DNA of 64,000 bases from Agapetus fuscipes (Eukaryota; Arthropoda; Insecta; Trichoptera; Glossosomatidae). The notes beneath the pieces are model-generated. The model was not told the DNA's origin. It was given only the letters and a program-made list of their open reading frames with translations, and ran no database searches. Position 1 is the first letter of the stretch; every line of letters begins with the position of its first letter. Positions 10,434 through 21,287 of the stretch are shown one piece after another. The position numbers and the translations under genes are program-made. The stretch lies in NCBI GenBank assembly GCA_951799405.1, contig OX637344.1, forward strand, positions 2,356,001 to 2,420,000, read 5' to 3'.

Positions 10434-11034
10434 GCAATATTTAAAGGAAAAATGGCGAAACGAGTGCGCATTATCGATAGAAGTGTAAATGATAGAAGAA
10501 GGTTGTATATTATGGCATTAAACACAGAGGTGCCATAATGGCATAAATACAAAGTCGGGTAAAGCATAGCCACAATTTACTGCGCTGGATAGATTATTAT
10601 TGGTGGGGAGAGAATGAAAGGGGAGATGGAATACAGAGTGAGAGAAAGAGAGGAGGGGGGAGGGGGGGAGATGACCGTTTTCATTTCCTTTTCCGGCGAT
10701 GACCTTTTCAATTCCAAATTTGAAATTGATTCCAAAATGGCGGACTGGTTCATTTCCAAGTAGGAAATGCCGGCGCGGGTAATTTATCATTTTTGATTAT
10801 TTCGCAGCCGTTAGATTGTACTATAATTTACACCCGTAAACGAAAACAATGAGGCAATATTTTTAATTCAATATTTACATTACACAATGTACAATGTTAA
10901 AATTAAGATTTAAGATTCAAATTTAATGCATGCGCAAAAGCACAGTAGATTCGCGGCAATGCATGCCGCGCGTGTGCTACTTTTACAAAGTATAATACAA
11001 AACCAGAACCAAAAACTTACCGTATCTATTTTTT
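10434..11034. other. No gene; purine tract
   Basis: A purine-rich tract lies at about 10,608-10,672 (runs of G and GA) on an otherwise AT-rich background. Open frames on the opposite strand are pyrimidine-run artefacts. Confidence 0.4.
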
Positions 11035-11292
11035 TTTTAAAGATTTGTGAAGAGGAATGCAATTTACCGACCTATTCAGCCTGGCCAAAAATAGACATAA
11101 ATGTCATCAATTCAGAATTCATTATTGTATATTTTAATGAATTATTAATCAATAACTACCCAATGACATCTGTTGAAGCAGGGTAAAAGCTATGGTCAAT
11201 GGACCCTGGCGGGCATCGAACCAGCGTTATTCTATTCCCAATACACTTGATAGATCAGCCACTTGACTTATGGCCGAGGGGCCATAACATCG
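11035..11292 (-). repeat. SINE-C copy
   Basis: Minus-strand SINE-C. The poly-A tail appears as T-run and AAAGATTTGTGAAGAGGAA. The head contains ATCGAACCAGCGTTAT (B box complement) and GGCCGAGGGGCCATAAC. Confidence 0.8.
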
Positions 11293-11439
11293 ACAATCTA
11301 TTTGAAGATATGTCAAAATAAAACATGTCGGCGTATCAAGAGTTGATCCGTTTGATATGGGACAAAGATCAGCTGTTCAGGCACCACCATGTTTTATTAT
11401 GTCCTACCTCAAAAATACATATATATAGTAAGATCTATC

Positions 11440-11645
11440 GACAGTCGTCGAGACTTCCATCCCAGGGGTGGAGTCTCATCCCCACGGTAATTCTTACCTT
11501 CCGAATATCGGTAATATTTGTATGAAGACTAATCAGCTGTTCACTTGCGGCCATCTTGGATTGACAAGTCTTTATACAAATATTACCGATATTCGGTCGG
11601 TAAAAAAAACCGTGGTGATGAGACCTCCAGCCCTGGTTTGGTATT
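11440..11645. mobile_element. MITE-M relative
   Basis: Inverted arms GTCTCATCCCCACGGTAAT...ACCGATATTCGG, with complement GGTAAAAAAAACCGTGGTGATGAGAC at right. The centre AATCAGCTGTTCACTTGCGG plus CCATCTTGGATTGACA is shared with the MITE-M at 45.6 kb. The outer arms differ from that copy, so this is a sister subfamily or recombinant. Confidence 0.7.
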
Positions 11646-11879
11646 TGTCAACCTTGTACTCGTACTTAAAATAAGTATAAATATAATTTTATAGATTCAA
11701 TTCTTGGAAGTCTCCGTATTTACTAGACCTCCTATCATCGTATCTTGGTCCAACCTTTCCCGACACCTCCAGATATGACTTTACTTTGGCCTGACCCCTA
11801 AGTGTAAAACCAACGTTCAAATTCAACTGCAGCGTTTACCAAAAAATGTATGTCAACTGAGAAAGCGCCTTTCAGTCTC

Positions 11880-12120
11880 CAAACATTTTGTTGACGGAGT
11901 TCTTGGGGTATTTACCGGACTGCGGACTCCTAGAGGTGCAAAACGGCATGACCCCCCATCACGCTTGTGACCTCTCCCCCTCGCTTCGGGAGACTTCGGG
12001 TTTCCCGGCGGACTTTGCCGAAGATGAGAGACTTAGTACGCCTCTTTGCGCGGTACGCCCCAGGCTGTCCGAGCTGTGTCGTGATGCTGGCAGACCATTA
12101 GCGTATCCAAGTTTTTAATG
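11880..12120. other. GC-rich unassigned patch
   Basis: Distinctly more GC-rich than its surroundings. The plus strand has a 76-codon frame. The minus strand has a frame with a single stop that reads protein-like. I do not recognise either, and a decayed coding relic of a mobile element is possible. Confidence 0.3.
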
Positions 12121-12204
12121 TCACAAAATTATATTGATATCTGATCATATCATACAAGATTTATAAACAAAATGGTATGAATGTATCAGCTATGTCAACT
12201 TCAG

Positions 12205-12330
12205 ACTTTTTTTTTTGATACATTTGTTTACATTTGAGGAATACAATTCACCAACCTTTTTTGTCTGGCCAAAAACAGGTATTGACATCATCAATAACGA
12301 CTGCACTATTTTATATTCTAAAGTATTTCC
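12205..12330 (-). repeat. SINE-C 3' fragment
   Basis: T-run then GAGGAATACAATTCACCAACC and GTCTGGCCAAAAACAGG. The tRNA-like head is missing. Confidence 0.65.
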
Positions 12331-12366
12331 TTATTATTTCATACTATGTATTTCATATTATTTTAG

Positions 12367-12550
12367 TATATTCCTTGACTTATAGGTTGGTATGAGACTG
12401 ACCATCCATACTGTACAAAATGGTTCACTTTGCCAATATGTCACCCCTGTTGCAGAGAAGGTCGGCAAGAGTTGCCGGGCTTATGTTTATTTGAGGTTTG
12501 GGCATGCATTTGATATGTATCTTTGCAACTTAGATTATAGATTATTATAT
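12367..12550 (+). repeat. Rep-A copy with internal deletion
   Basis: Intact head (TTCCTTGACTTATAGG) and tail (CTTTGCAACTTAGATTATAG). About 80 bp between GAGGTTTGG and GCATGCATTTG are missing. Confidence 0.8.
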
Positions 12551-12690
12551 CATTACGCAATGACGTCCGTGGAACCAGGTCAAAGCAGGGTGTGCATCCC
12601 ATACAGGCACATGTGCCTAATGGGTAGGCAATATATTGTAAAAATACATTTAAGCTTGATATTCAGATTTAAAAATCAAAATTTTAGTTC
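12551..12690 (+). repeat. SINE-C scrap and 5' part of hAT-2
   Basis: CAATGACGTCCGTGGAACC (about 12,557-12,576) resembles the SINE-C body. From CAGGGTGTGCATCCC at about 12,587 to about 12,690 the sequence follows the hAT-2 left half and then breaks off. Confidence 0.6.
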
Positions 12691-12890
12691 GACGAGAATT
12701 TTCTAGAAGATTCTTAATAAGAATATTCTAGCGTGTGACGAAATAACTATTATACGCCTTAAATTATAGACCGAGATGCTTTGAAGGGAGACTTGCATCT
12801 TAACCGTCGAGCTGAACAGTTAAAAAAACACTCTGTATCAGAACCAAATGTAAACGGTATCGTAGTATTTATAAAATTAAACTCGTAAAT
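12691..12890 (+). mobile_element. LTR-F relative, 3' part
   Basis: Contains AAGAATATTCTAGC, then GACCGAGATGCTTTGAAGG, then CGTCGAGCTGAACAGTTAA. These match the R/U5-like part of the copies at 19.1 kb and 39.2 kb. Confidence 0.55.
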
Positions 12891-14809
12891 CACAAAAATA
12901 CATTAAAAAGAAGATAAATTAAAAGAATATCATCCCTTAATCGCATTGCTATTCACAGTTACGCCCGTGCTATTCAGAAAAGTGTAGCGTATGCGTCCCG
13001 AGGCGATTATTAAAAGTTTAACGAGAGACTATCGAGCCTGTTCAAATGATTTTCCCTGCGAGTCGATCACGGCTCAAGATAGACACAAAGCCACACTTTA
13101 ATTACGGACCTTAATTTGGTCCAAAACATAACGTTTAAACTCAACAAAAACCAAAAATGTTAAGAAACCAAAACGCTCACTGCGTGTGCTGTAGAAGTTT
13201 GTATGTATTTTTTGGGATACGCTGCATTTTGAGTTGGAACGTAGAACTTTCAGTGCCTGTTATTAACGGGCATTGTCTGGGAGTTATGCAAGAATTCCCC
13301 TGTTGGTGTGTTTACCATAAAAATCCTGTTCTTCCACATATTATAGTCTGGTAATTATGTGGTGTATTGGAGATTATTGTGAACGTGGATGTGGACGCAT
13401 TAAAATTGTGATCTCGTGTGGTGTTGTGTATGGAGAGTGGCAATTGTTGGTACGGTGAAACAGAGAGTTGAAACTGTAGAAAAGAAGCAAAAAGATGGAT
13501 CACGGTCAAAACCCGGAATTTAAAAAATCAAGCATCTGAATCCGGCCGTGAAAGAATAAAAACATTTATAGAAAGAAAGCTTGGGAAGGGAACAGTGGTA
13601 TAATTGTCAATTGAAACGTTGCTGAGGATTTTGACGTCTCTTTTGGGTTCAGACCTCCGACGAACTTCAACATAGACGTCTTTCAAAATTCACGCTGTGT
13701 CCTCCTGCCGACAGTTTTTATTTCTGTGTCCTAGTGCATTAAAAACGTACATTAGAAAAGCAGACTGTATTCTTCAATCGTTATTGCAAGCCTGTCAAGG
13801 TTATGCAATACAAATGTCTCTACGAGCACTTGACCCAACACTGATAACAAAAAACTGGAGGATAATATGGTTCTTTTCATACGTAACGCATTTTGCCCGG
13901 TTTGTGAACCGTTTATCTATCGACAAACCGTGTGAAAGTTTTTATACATTGTTATACAATCGTAGACTTCGATAGGGCACCGGATAAAAACATAAGCTAA
14001 CCGGGCAGAATAATGCGCTAAAAAGCATCTTCAGGTTCGAAGATTCTAATGACGGAACAACACATGACTGATCGACACATCGCACGCTTAATAATAAAGA
14101 GCAATAACTAAAAAAATAAGAATGTTGGGAAATCACGTTTGAAGTTCAGACAACCAGTACAACTTGTATGGGATGAAAAAGGCGACCGATGTTTTATCTC
14201 GGTCATATTCGTCCAAATTGAACGGCTGTCGCATTCTACCTATTCTTCTCGCATTGTTCTTGCGTTTTATTACAAAATCTCGATTTTGACAATTTTTGAG
14301 TTATTTCTCTTTATGATTAAACGTGTGACATGACAATGACATTTTTGGAGGTATGTACATCATAGGAAAGTATATCTCAATTACAATTGGTGATGGTTGA
14401 TCTTTACCACTACGTTTAAACTAAAAGCGACTCATCTTGGATTGATTGCAGAATTTTGATCAAATAATAGTTTAGTTTTTCACACGTAGAGTACTTATTC
14501 CCGGGTATTTGTAGTGATTCATTGCACAGTATCGCAAAGGAGTGCAATAAAGCGATGTCGGAGTGAGTGCGCGTTGGCGGCATGAAGGAATTAGGTGCAA
14601 ATTAAACGCATTCCTCGGTAATGCACTTTTCGTTATTAGCTCTGGTTCCCCCGCGGGCCTTGTTCAGATATCACGCAGAGAAGGAAAACACCGCCAACTT
14701 CTAACCGGAGACTTTCGGTGATCTAATAATAATGTTGCGAATGTGTGTTTTGTTTGTTTGTGTGAATTGGTTTAAGTTGTGTCTGTGAAGTATCTAGATG
14801 TAGGCATGA
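12891..14809. other. TE-poor stretch, no gene recognised
   Basis: About 1.9 kb with no assigned repeat. GC is locally higher at 12,960-13,080 and 14,560-14,700. Open frames of up to 92 codons occur, but I see no convincing splice signals or family motifs. Confidence 0.45.
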
Positions 14810-15275
14810 AGCGCTATATTTTTGTATTTTTGTGTGTTCAAACCTCAAGATCCTTCTGTGAATTTGGTCATCGCTAAGAGCGCCAAATTCTCAACCCAGA
14901 TACTGTAAGGCTGGATGGACTTTTGGATGGACCTTTGGTGACTGGTCTCTGATAACAGTATATGAATTTCTCAATCCAGCGAAGAGCATCTTTGAAATAC
15001 ATAAATGATATATTTGAATAAGAGTTTTAGGCTTATGTACACGGCCGGCTGATGATGCTGGAGTACGATGGGCGCTTCTTCGGCGTGAAGTATGATGATG
15101 CGTAGAAGTGGGCGAAACGTCCGGAAGCTCCAGCTCCCACAGACCACGGCAACAGATCCCGGAAAACATCACTCCAGCAATGATATATTTTTGTACTCAG
15201 CTAGGATTTGAACCCATGACATTCCAGTTACGAGTGCAAAGCGTTACCATTGGACTACGGACCGGTCTAAGTGCA
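14810..15275 (-). repeat. SINE-D copy split by an insertion
   Basis: Minus-strand SINE-D with tail side at 14,810 and tRNA-like head at 15,215-15,275 (CCGGTCCGTAGTCCAATGG on minus). It is interrupted at 15,016-15,178. The segments flanking the gap join smoothly across a 12-bp duplication. Confidence 0.82.
15016..15178. mobile_element. 163-bp unidentified insertion with 12-bp duplication
   Basis: The duplication AATGATATATTT at 15,004-15,015 and 15,179-15,190 brackets 163 bp of moderately GC-rich DNA inside SINE-D. The insert has no tRNA head and no terminal inverted repeat. It contains GGCTGATGATGCTGGAG and later GGGCGAAACGTCCGG. A 12-bp duplication suggests reverse transcription into a nick, e.g. 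a truncated retroelement or processed RNA; the source is unknown. Confidence 0.75.
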
Positions 15276-15479
15276 ACTATGGATCGTAGAACATTAGATA
15301 GTTTAAAAAAGGTCGTGATAATTTTGAAGATTGATGGATCAGAGAAGGTAGAAACGCACTCAATCGCAAAAATGGAAAATCTAGAAAGTTTGTATTTTGG
15401 AGAAACAAAAATACCAACGAATAACAAATAATATAATATGTTTCCATCGGTTCACGGGTTTCCCTCCTGTCCATCTTGA

Positions 15480-15560
15480 GCGCCGTTCTATCATAATACT
15501 AGCCACGATGTTGGCACGACCCGGGACTCGAGCCCGAGATCTCGCGGTCTCACAATGGCG
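15480..15560 (-). repeat. Possible tRNA-like SINE fragment
   Basis: On the minus strand GGTTAGGTCCACGCC and GGGCTCGAGTCCCGGG resemble A- and B-box regions. Only one copy is seen, so assignment is weak. Confidence 0.35.
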
Positions 15561-15857
15561 TGGACCTAACCAACACTCTCATCACTACCAGTTCAAACTC
15601 TGCCACAGCGTTTCCCCAAGAAATACTCAGAAACCAAGACAGCGTCTCCGGTGAGCGTTGCAGTTTCTTTGCATTTTCGGTGAAACGCTTTGGTTTTCTA
15701 CTTGTGATCGAGCCGCTAAAACAAGCGTTTTAGAAATTAGCAAATTATGCAAAATTACAGTGTCAAGTGATTTATGTTCTGGGGAAGAATGTAACAACAA
15801 CGCTTTCTGTACTCGCTGTAATTATTAGCATTTAAAATGTTTGCAAATTTATTATAT

Positions 15858-16360
15858 AATGAGACTGTACTGTACCCTGAGCAGGCCCGGATTAAGGGCG
15901 GTCCGCGCGGTGCGGCCGAACCAGACTACGAACCCTAGTACGTTTTATAAATTGATTACGTTTTATAAATATTCTTGAATTAATTATACTTTATCTTACT
16001 CGCGTTATGTATACTCGTTTTTATGATAGGCGAGGATAAAGGGGTGGGAGTAGGGGAGAAGGCAGTTGGGTTCCCTCATGACTTTCCCCGCACCAGGGCC
16101 CCCAGTGATCTTAATCCGGGCCTGACCCTGAGTATGAGTTGCAAAACTTGAGTTAATTAAAGTTTACGGAAAGTATTAAAGAGTGGTTTTCCTCAAAATC
16201 TGCCGTTTTTATTTGTTTGAACTTGTTTTCTCTCTCTTTTAATTCTTTTGCTAAGACCATAAAGTGTAAGAAACAAAAAACGGGAGATTTTGGGGAAAAT
16301 CTCCTTTAACTTTAATACTTTCCGTAAACTTTACTTTGCTCAAGTTTTGCAACTCGTACT
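15858..16360. mobile_element. MITE-H interrupted by hAT-3
   Basis: The right-hand part (16,133-16,360) has inverted arms: GAGTTGCAAAACTTGAG...GTTTACGGAAAGTATTAAAG, with complements CTTTAATACTTTCCGTAAAC and CTCAAGTTTTGCAACTC. The left end of the same element lies before 15,874 and was split by hAT-3. The centre AGACCATAAAGTGTAAGAAA recurs near 43.15 kb. Confidence 0.78.
15882..16124. mobile_element. hAT-3, non-autonomous hAT element
   Basis: 243 bp with inverted ends CAGGCCCGGATTAAG and CTTAATCCGGGCCTG. Perfect 8-bp duplication ACCCTGAG at 15,874-15,881 and 16,125-16,132. It is noticeably GC-richer than its host and has no transposase frame. Inserted into MITE-H, so younger than it. Confidence 0.93.
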
Positions 16361-16364
16361 AATG

Positions 16365-16545
16365 GATACTGTTCTGTATCTTGCCGCGGTACTTCTACTC
16401 CATAGATGCGTCTCCACTCTTTTTTGTCCTTGCATGCATACCTCTCTCATCTCTTCAACACACATCACTTTCCTCATACACACTCTTCTCTTATTCTCAC
16501 TCTTGTAGGCTAGATCCTTTCGCAATCTCACCTATTTGCTGGCCA
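16365..16545 (-). mobile_element. LINE-1 C-terminal fragment
   Basis: The minus-strand frame reads NKRRVCMRKVMCVEEMREVC, closely parallel to NKRRACMKKVMTLEEMKEVC in the longer copy at 28.3 kb. The following residues drift, consistent with decay. Confidence 0.7.
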
Positions 16546-16554
16546 TCTAAGCCA

Positions 16555-16655
16555 AACTGGCCTATCACTTCAGTTGAGGTGTGTGTTGCTCAGTTTCCGA
16601 GGGAGGTGGCAATTATTTTTTTCTACCAACTGAGCTATATCGAACTGACTATCTA
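16555..16655 (-). repeat. Strongly deleted SINE-B
   Basis: CCTATCACTTCAGTTGAGG, CAGTTTCCGAGGGAGG and TACCAACTGAGCTATATCGA keep the SINE-B order, but most of the body is missing. Confidence 0.5.
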
Positions 16656-17504
16656 TAGTTATTGATATAACAATATCATGTTTGGTTCATAGTACACAGA
16701 CACATTCTCAATACCTACCCCTTAATAGAAAAGTACGGTACTACTCATTTGTGGCGTTTTTCCAAAAATGTATGAAAACCCACACACTCTCTAGACACAT
16801 TGTTTTAGTTTATATACAATTTTTGGTGAATTGCTACGTTTTAGTGTAAAACCAAACTTAATACTGGAGAAATTGTTCGCGTAATTTACAAAACACGATC
16901 TGCATCGATCTTTGTATTGTTGCAAACTGCAGTTATACAAGATGGCGGGAAATAAAGAAATGAAAGCAATTTGGAGCCAAGACTCTAAAATAATATAATA
17001 GTATCTGTTATTTTGTCCGAGAACATAAGAAAAGTGGATTCAAATTAACACACAATGCTTTTGTGCCCTGGATTTTGAAGAAAAACATTTTTTGATAAAA
17101 TTACACGAAAGCAGTGGCGGAATTTTCATACAGGCAAATAGTTGTTACCGTACTTATTTTTTTAAATACAAACAATCAACTATGTTGGATTCTAACTACT
17201 TTGAAATGGCTGTTACCTTCAGAAGACCTTACATTTTTTATGGTAGGTGCATAAACAGGCACAAGTACGGTTTTTGTAAACTTAATAATTAATAATTCTT
17301 TTTTCAGGCCCCTAAAAATTCCCATTTTGTAACCTAACCACTCTTCACATTCTATGAACGTCATTGCATGAAATGTATTAATTTTTCCCAAAAAATATCT
17401 GTTAAACACGTTAAAGTTTAAGTATCAAAAATGTTTTGTAAATTTTACATACCTACATAAGACTGCATGTACCTAAGGTTTTTTTTTATCAATATAGGAA
17501 CTCA
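16656..17504. other. No gene seen
   Basis: Contains a faint copy of the repeat-L motif at about 16,780-16,850 (compare 52.6 kb). Otherwise unassigned and AT-rich. Confidence 0.4.
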
Positions 17505-17509
17505 AAAAT

Positions 17510-17555
17510 CGTTTCCCTGAAACAGGGGTGAAATTGCCAAAAGTCAGCCTCGATG
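17510..17555 (-). repeat. Short Rep-A scrap
   Basis: TTTCCCTGAAACAGGGGTGA, AATTGCC and GTCAGCCTC keep the Rep-A order within about 45 bp. Confidence 0.5.
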
Positions 17556-18054
17556 AGAAATGGTATATGGTCAAGTAGAAATTCTTATTTCATAAATTGC
17601 CTAGGCAAGTAACAAATGATGATATAAATCTATTCGATTCCGATGATATCAATTCACATTTTCAAACGCAGCTATCGTTTCTAATTTGTTTCGATATCTT
17701 TTCAATTGCAATTTCAACAAACTATTCTCCATCTCTACTGCTAAAAGTACGCAATCTTATATTGTGCAGTTATTTCCTCAAAACCAGCATAACAATGTGC
17801 ATCACTGCAAGTATAATACATAACAATCTAAGCTCGACGGCAGCCTTTTACAAGAAAATACATGAAAACTTACAAGCGTCTCTACTGAGCGTTTTATATT
17901 CCGTATATTTTGTTTGGTCAAATGTGGTGACAGGTTTGGAATGACACAGTGACAAAACGACACAAAAAATACATCACTATGAAAAAACATCACATACTTA
18001 AAACAAAACATACCATTAATGGTACATGAAAACAACATCACAAACATTTATTTG

Positions 18055-18122
18055 GCCACAAGCCAGATGCGACCCTTCGGGGATAACGCGGTAAGAAGTT
18101 GCTCTTTATGTGCAGCTTTTTT
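18055..18122 (+). repeat. SINE-B 3' fragment inside FB2
   Basis: GATGCGACCCTTCGGGGATA then ACGCGGTAAGAAGTTGC. Head missing. Confidence 0.65.
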
Positions 18123-18304
18123 TTATCTGATAATAACACGTCTTGCCAAATAATACATGCACAAGTTACATTTTCTCATGTTTCTCTTTTTCATAATTTT
18201 TTTGTCATGCCGTTTATGGTGCTTTCTGTTTTGTGATGTTTTTTCATGTGCCGTCTACGGTATGTTATGTTTTAGGTATGTGATGTTTTGTCCTGGTATT
18301 TTTT

Positions 18305-18552
18305 TTATATATTAATAGAAGAGGAATGCTTCACCAATCTATTCTGCCTGGTCAAAAACAGGTATTAACATCATCAATTAATTGTTCATTTTTGTACATT
18401 TTTATGAATTATTTATAAATAATTACCCAATGAAATCTGTTGAACCAGGGTCAAAGTTATGGTCAATGGACCCAGGCCGGGATCGAACCAGCGTTATTCT
18501 TTTCCAAACACGCTAGCTAGATCGGCCACTTGCCTCCTCGGCCATAACACCG
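18305..18552 (-). repeat. SINE-C copy inside FB2
   Basis: Complete from AATAGAAGAGGAATGCTTCA (tail side) to GGATCGAACCAGCGTTAT (B box) and GGCCATAACACCGATG (head). It interrupts the FB2 right arm. Confidence 0.8.
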
Positions 18553-18964
18553 ATGTGATGTTCTGTCATGTGTCGTTCTGCCATATTGTATCGTTATATT
18601 ATGTGTTGTTCTGTTTTGTGTCGTTCTATCATACGTCGTTATGTAATGTGTCGTTTTATCACTGTGTCGTTCTAAAATGGAACCACAAATTGTATTGTTA
18701 AGTTTTGACGTCATGTTCTATACTACCAGGGGTACTGGTTTCTAAGCTATGCTCTTCATCGGGCACGAGGAATTATCTGGGATCTCATATCGGATGATGG
18801 TGCAGACTTTGAAATTCGATGTTATTGAATGATAGCACAGACACAACAAAAGGCAGTGTTTAATGTAGGCTCTGGCTACCCCCTCGCCTCCCTTCGTTTT
18901 CTGGTAATCTAACCCCAAGATGAGAAATAAAATCTTCAACTTATATTACATTGTAACGATTTCC

Positions 18965-19300
18965 TTGAGTTCAATTTGATACAACTTAGATTAATTTGTT
19001 TTAGGGTTCACTCACATTTAGTTCACAGTTAATTTTTGAACCTGTCAGCTCTGTGCTTCTTATACGAGTCTCCCTTCAAAGCATCGCGATCTCTATATAT
19101 AGGTGTATAAAGGTTACTCTGGCATACACCAGACCATGCTAGAATATTCTTAATTAGAAGCTTCGAGCGAACACTAGTACAATCATCCAAATACCTATAG
19201 ATTGAGACACATACACACACATGACACAAGTAAGTAAAAACACATAGACACACAATCATAAGTAGACATACACAGACATACCATCACCTTGGATTTTAAA
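18965..19300 (-). mobile_element. LTR-F copy
   Basis: On the minus strand it contains a TATA-like CTATATATAGAGATCGCG about where a promoter would lie and AAGAATATTCTAGCATGG upstream. The AC-rich AACACATAGACACACAATC stretch is shared with copies at 31.3, 38.1 and 49.5 kb. No gag or pol adjacent. Confidence 0.7.
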
Positions 19301-19369
19301 GATTATGGACATGTAAACAAATTGTTAAGAATATGTGATTTTGCATACATATCAAGCAACGCACGCAGC

Positions 19370-19447
19370 ATGTGTAAGTGAAAACTTACACGCTTTCATG
19401 ATGTGTAAATTTTTAATGTATATATAGTTGCAACTTAGATTATTATA
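19370..19447 (+). repeat. Rep-A 3' fragment
   Basis: Runs from GCAGCATGTGTAAGTG to GTTGCAACTTAGATTATTAT; the head is missing. Confidence 0.6.
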
Positions 19448-20018
19448 TAATTTAGAGCCAATTATTAAATGTTATTTATTCAATACAACCGCTTTCTTAA
19501 TTAGGAATTACAAATATTGCGTTATCCAAAAGTATATAGAAACTTTAGCAGCGGCTCTAGTGGTCATTTTACTTTTCATACATGTTTGTTAAAAAACTAT
19601 GGCTGAATTTCAATTGTTTTTTTTTACTTGGGGTCTAATTCTTTAAATTCTTTGAGTGAATTCCTGATCCCAATAGATACTCAGCACTTACTATAACGAC
19701 TCAATCACGACTCTGAATTGACAATTAAAAATGGTGCCATGTTAGAACGGCACAATGACAAAACAACACACGACTTCACAACACATGACTGAACGTCACA
19801 ATGAAAATACATTGAATGACAAAACAACACAGTGACGAAACTAAACAGGAACTTGCATCACGATGAAAAAACATCGCAAGACAAAACATCACGTGACAAA
19901 ACAACAAATATTTAAGACAGAACGTACCATAAACGGTACATGGAAAAAAATTACATGGCAAAACATCACAAAGAGCTAAATAAAAAATACCAAAAACGGC
20001 AAAAGGAACATGAGTAAA

Positions 20019-20290
20019 TGATGATGATGATGATGAGTTGATGATTTCTTTATAGCGCTGTTTCGTGATGTAGTCACTCCAAGGGCGCTGGTGCAAACGA
20101 TGCCAGAAATTTGCTTGTCTTCAGTGCATTCCGGAACTTTCCATGGTCCTCTAGCTCTCTCACATGATGTGGCAGGTGGTTCCAGGCCAGAGGGCCAGCA
20201 ATTGCAAATGCACGCTCTCCAAACACTGTGTTAACTCTTCTTATAGGTTCTTCAATCCTTGATTTGGCTCCAGTCTCAGCTGAGCGCAGT
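20019..20290 (-). mobile_element. LINE-5 3' end (CR1/L2-like)
   Basis: An open minus-strand C-terminal segment of about 70 codons ends at a TGA at 20,074-20,076. It contains FGERAFAIAGPLAWNHLP, the conserved C-terminal motif of CR1/L2-type reverse transcriptases (general pattern GDRAF..AGP..WN.LP). After the stop comes a short 3' UTR and an ATC repeat at 20,019-20,046, typical of such elements. It is 5'-truncated, so no active site is present. Inserted between the FB3 arms. Confidence 0.82.
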
Positions 20291-20520
20291 GTTTTTCTTT
20301 TTTTAAATGTAACACGTCTTCATATATTTCGGGTAAATTTTACAACTTATGCCACTTTTACTTACAATCAGGGGTAGCAACGGCAAAGTATGCATTGATG
20401 AATAAATGTTGTGTTGTTTGTGATGCTTTGTCATTTGATGTTTTATCATTGTGATGTAATGTCATGTGATGTACTGGCATTGTGATGTAACGTCATGTGA
20501 CCTTATGTCATGTAACGTTA

Positions 20521-20745
20521 AGTTATGTGGCTTTATGTCATCTGATGTGATATCATGGGATGTAATGTCATGTGACGTCATTCCATGTGACGTTATGTCA
20601 TCTGATGTGATTTCATGCGATGTAATGTCATGTGACGTCATTCCATGTGACGTTATGTCATCTGATGTGATGTCATGTGATGTAATGTCATGTGACGTAA
20701 TTCCATGTGACGTTATATCATCTGATGTGATGTCATGTGATGTAA
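20521..20745 (+). repeat. 60-bp minisatellite in FB3 right arm
   Basis: Nearly four units of exactly 60 bp (starts 20,521; 20,581; 20,641; 20,701). Each is built from TGTCATGTGA-like 10-mers and contains TCATCTGATGTGAT and ATGTGACGTCATTCC. Units 1 and 2 carry the palindrome TGACGTCA; unit 3 has TGACGTAA. Confidence 0.93.
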
Positions 20746-21287
20746 TGTAATGTTATTTTTGTCGTTGTGATGTTTTGTCATCTGACTTTATGTGATACGA
20801 AGTTATGTCATGTGACGTTATGTCATGTAGTGTACTATCATTGTTATGTTAAGTCATGTGATGTCATGTGATGTTTTGTCATGTGATGTTTTGCCACTGT
20901 GATGTTCTATCATGTCACCTGTACAAATACATGGTTGATCCCTGACTTACACGCCTGCACCTGATAATTAATTACTGCCTCTAACTGCGATCCAGAGAGA
21001 TAATATTGTAATTATATAAGCACTAAGTAGTTTAGTCAGATGCTAATCTTGATTTCAAACCTGTTGCGGTGACTCTTTGAATCAGAGTTGACGTTTAGTG
21101 AAGGGATGGGAAACGACCGGGTCGGGGACTAATTTTTTTGTTGTTGTATTTATATGTATGTTTCAATAATAAAATATTAAATAACTCGTATTTACGTGCT
21201 TTGAATGGATTTGATACTTATCACCAAATTCAAGAATCACCTCTAAAAATATTCTGTCTCTTTTTTTTATAATTATGTAAGTTTCTA

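Larger units (their letters stand above)
17933..18684. mobile_element. FB2, fold-back element
   Basis: Left arm 17,933-18,045 (ATGACACAGTGACAAAACG...). Right arm about 18,190-18,684, ending CACTGTGTCGTTCTAAAATGG then AACC. The inner palindromic piece CATACCATTAATGGTACATG is shared with FB3. SINE-B and SINE-C fragments lie between and within the arms. No perfect flanking duplication was found. Confidence 0.7.
19733..20919. mobile_element. FB3, largest fold-back element
   Basis: The left arm (19,733-19,985) has GACAAAACAACACA-type units. The right arm (20,400-20,919) is a long array of TGTCATGTGA units. Ends GGTGCCATGTTAGAACGG and, by complement, GGTGACATGATAGAACATC match the other FB copies. 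A LINE-5 3' end occupies the middle. Open frames in the right arm are repeat artefacts. Confidence 0.72.

Noticed and set aside
13697..13975. 92-codon plus frame
   Set aside because: No recognisable motif, and no codon-use contrast with the neighbourhood.
20466..20750. 94-codon open frame of repeating MSCDV-type peptide
   Set aside because: It is a translation of the FB3 10-mer array; its frame is open only because the period keeps it so.
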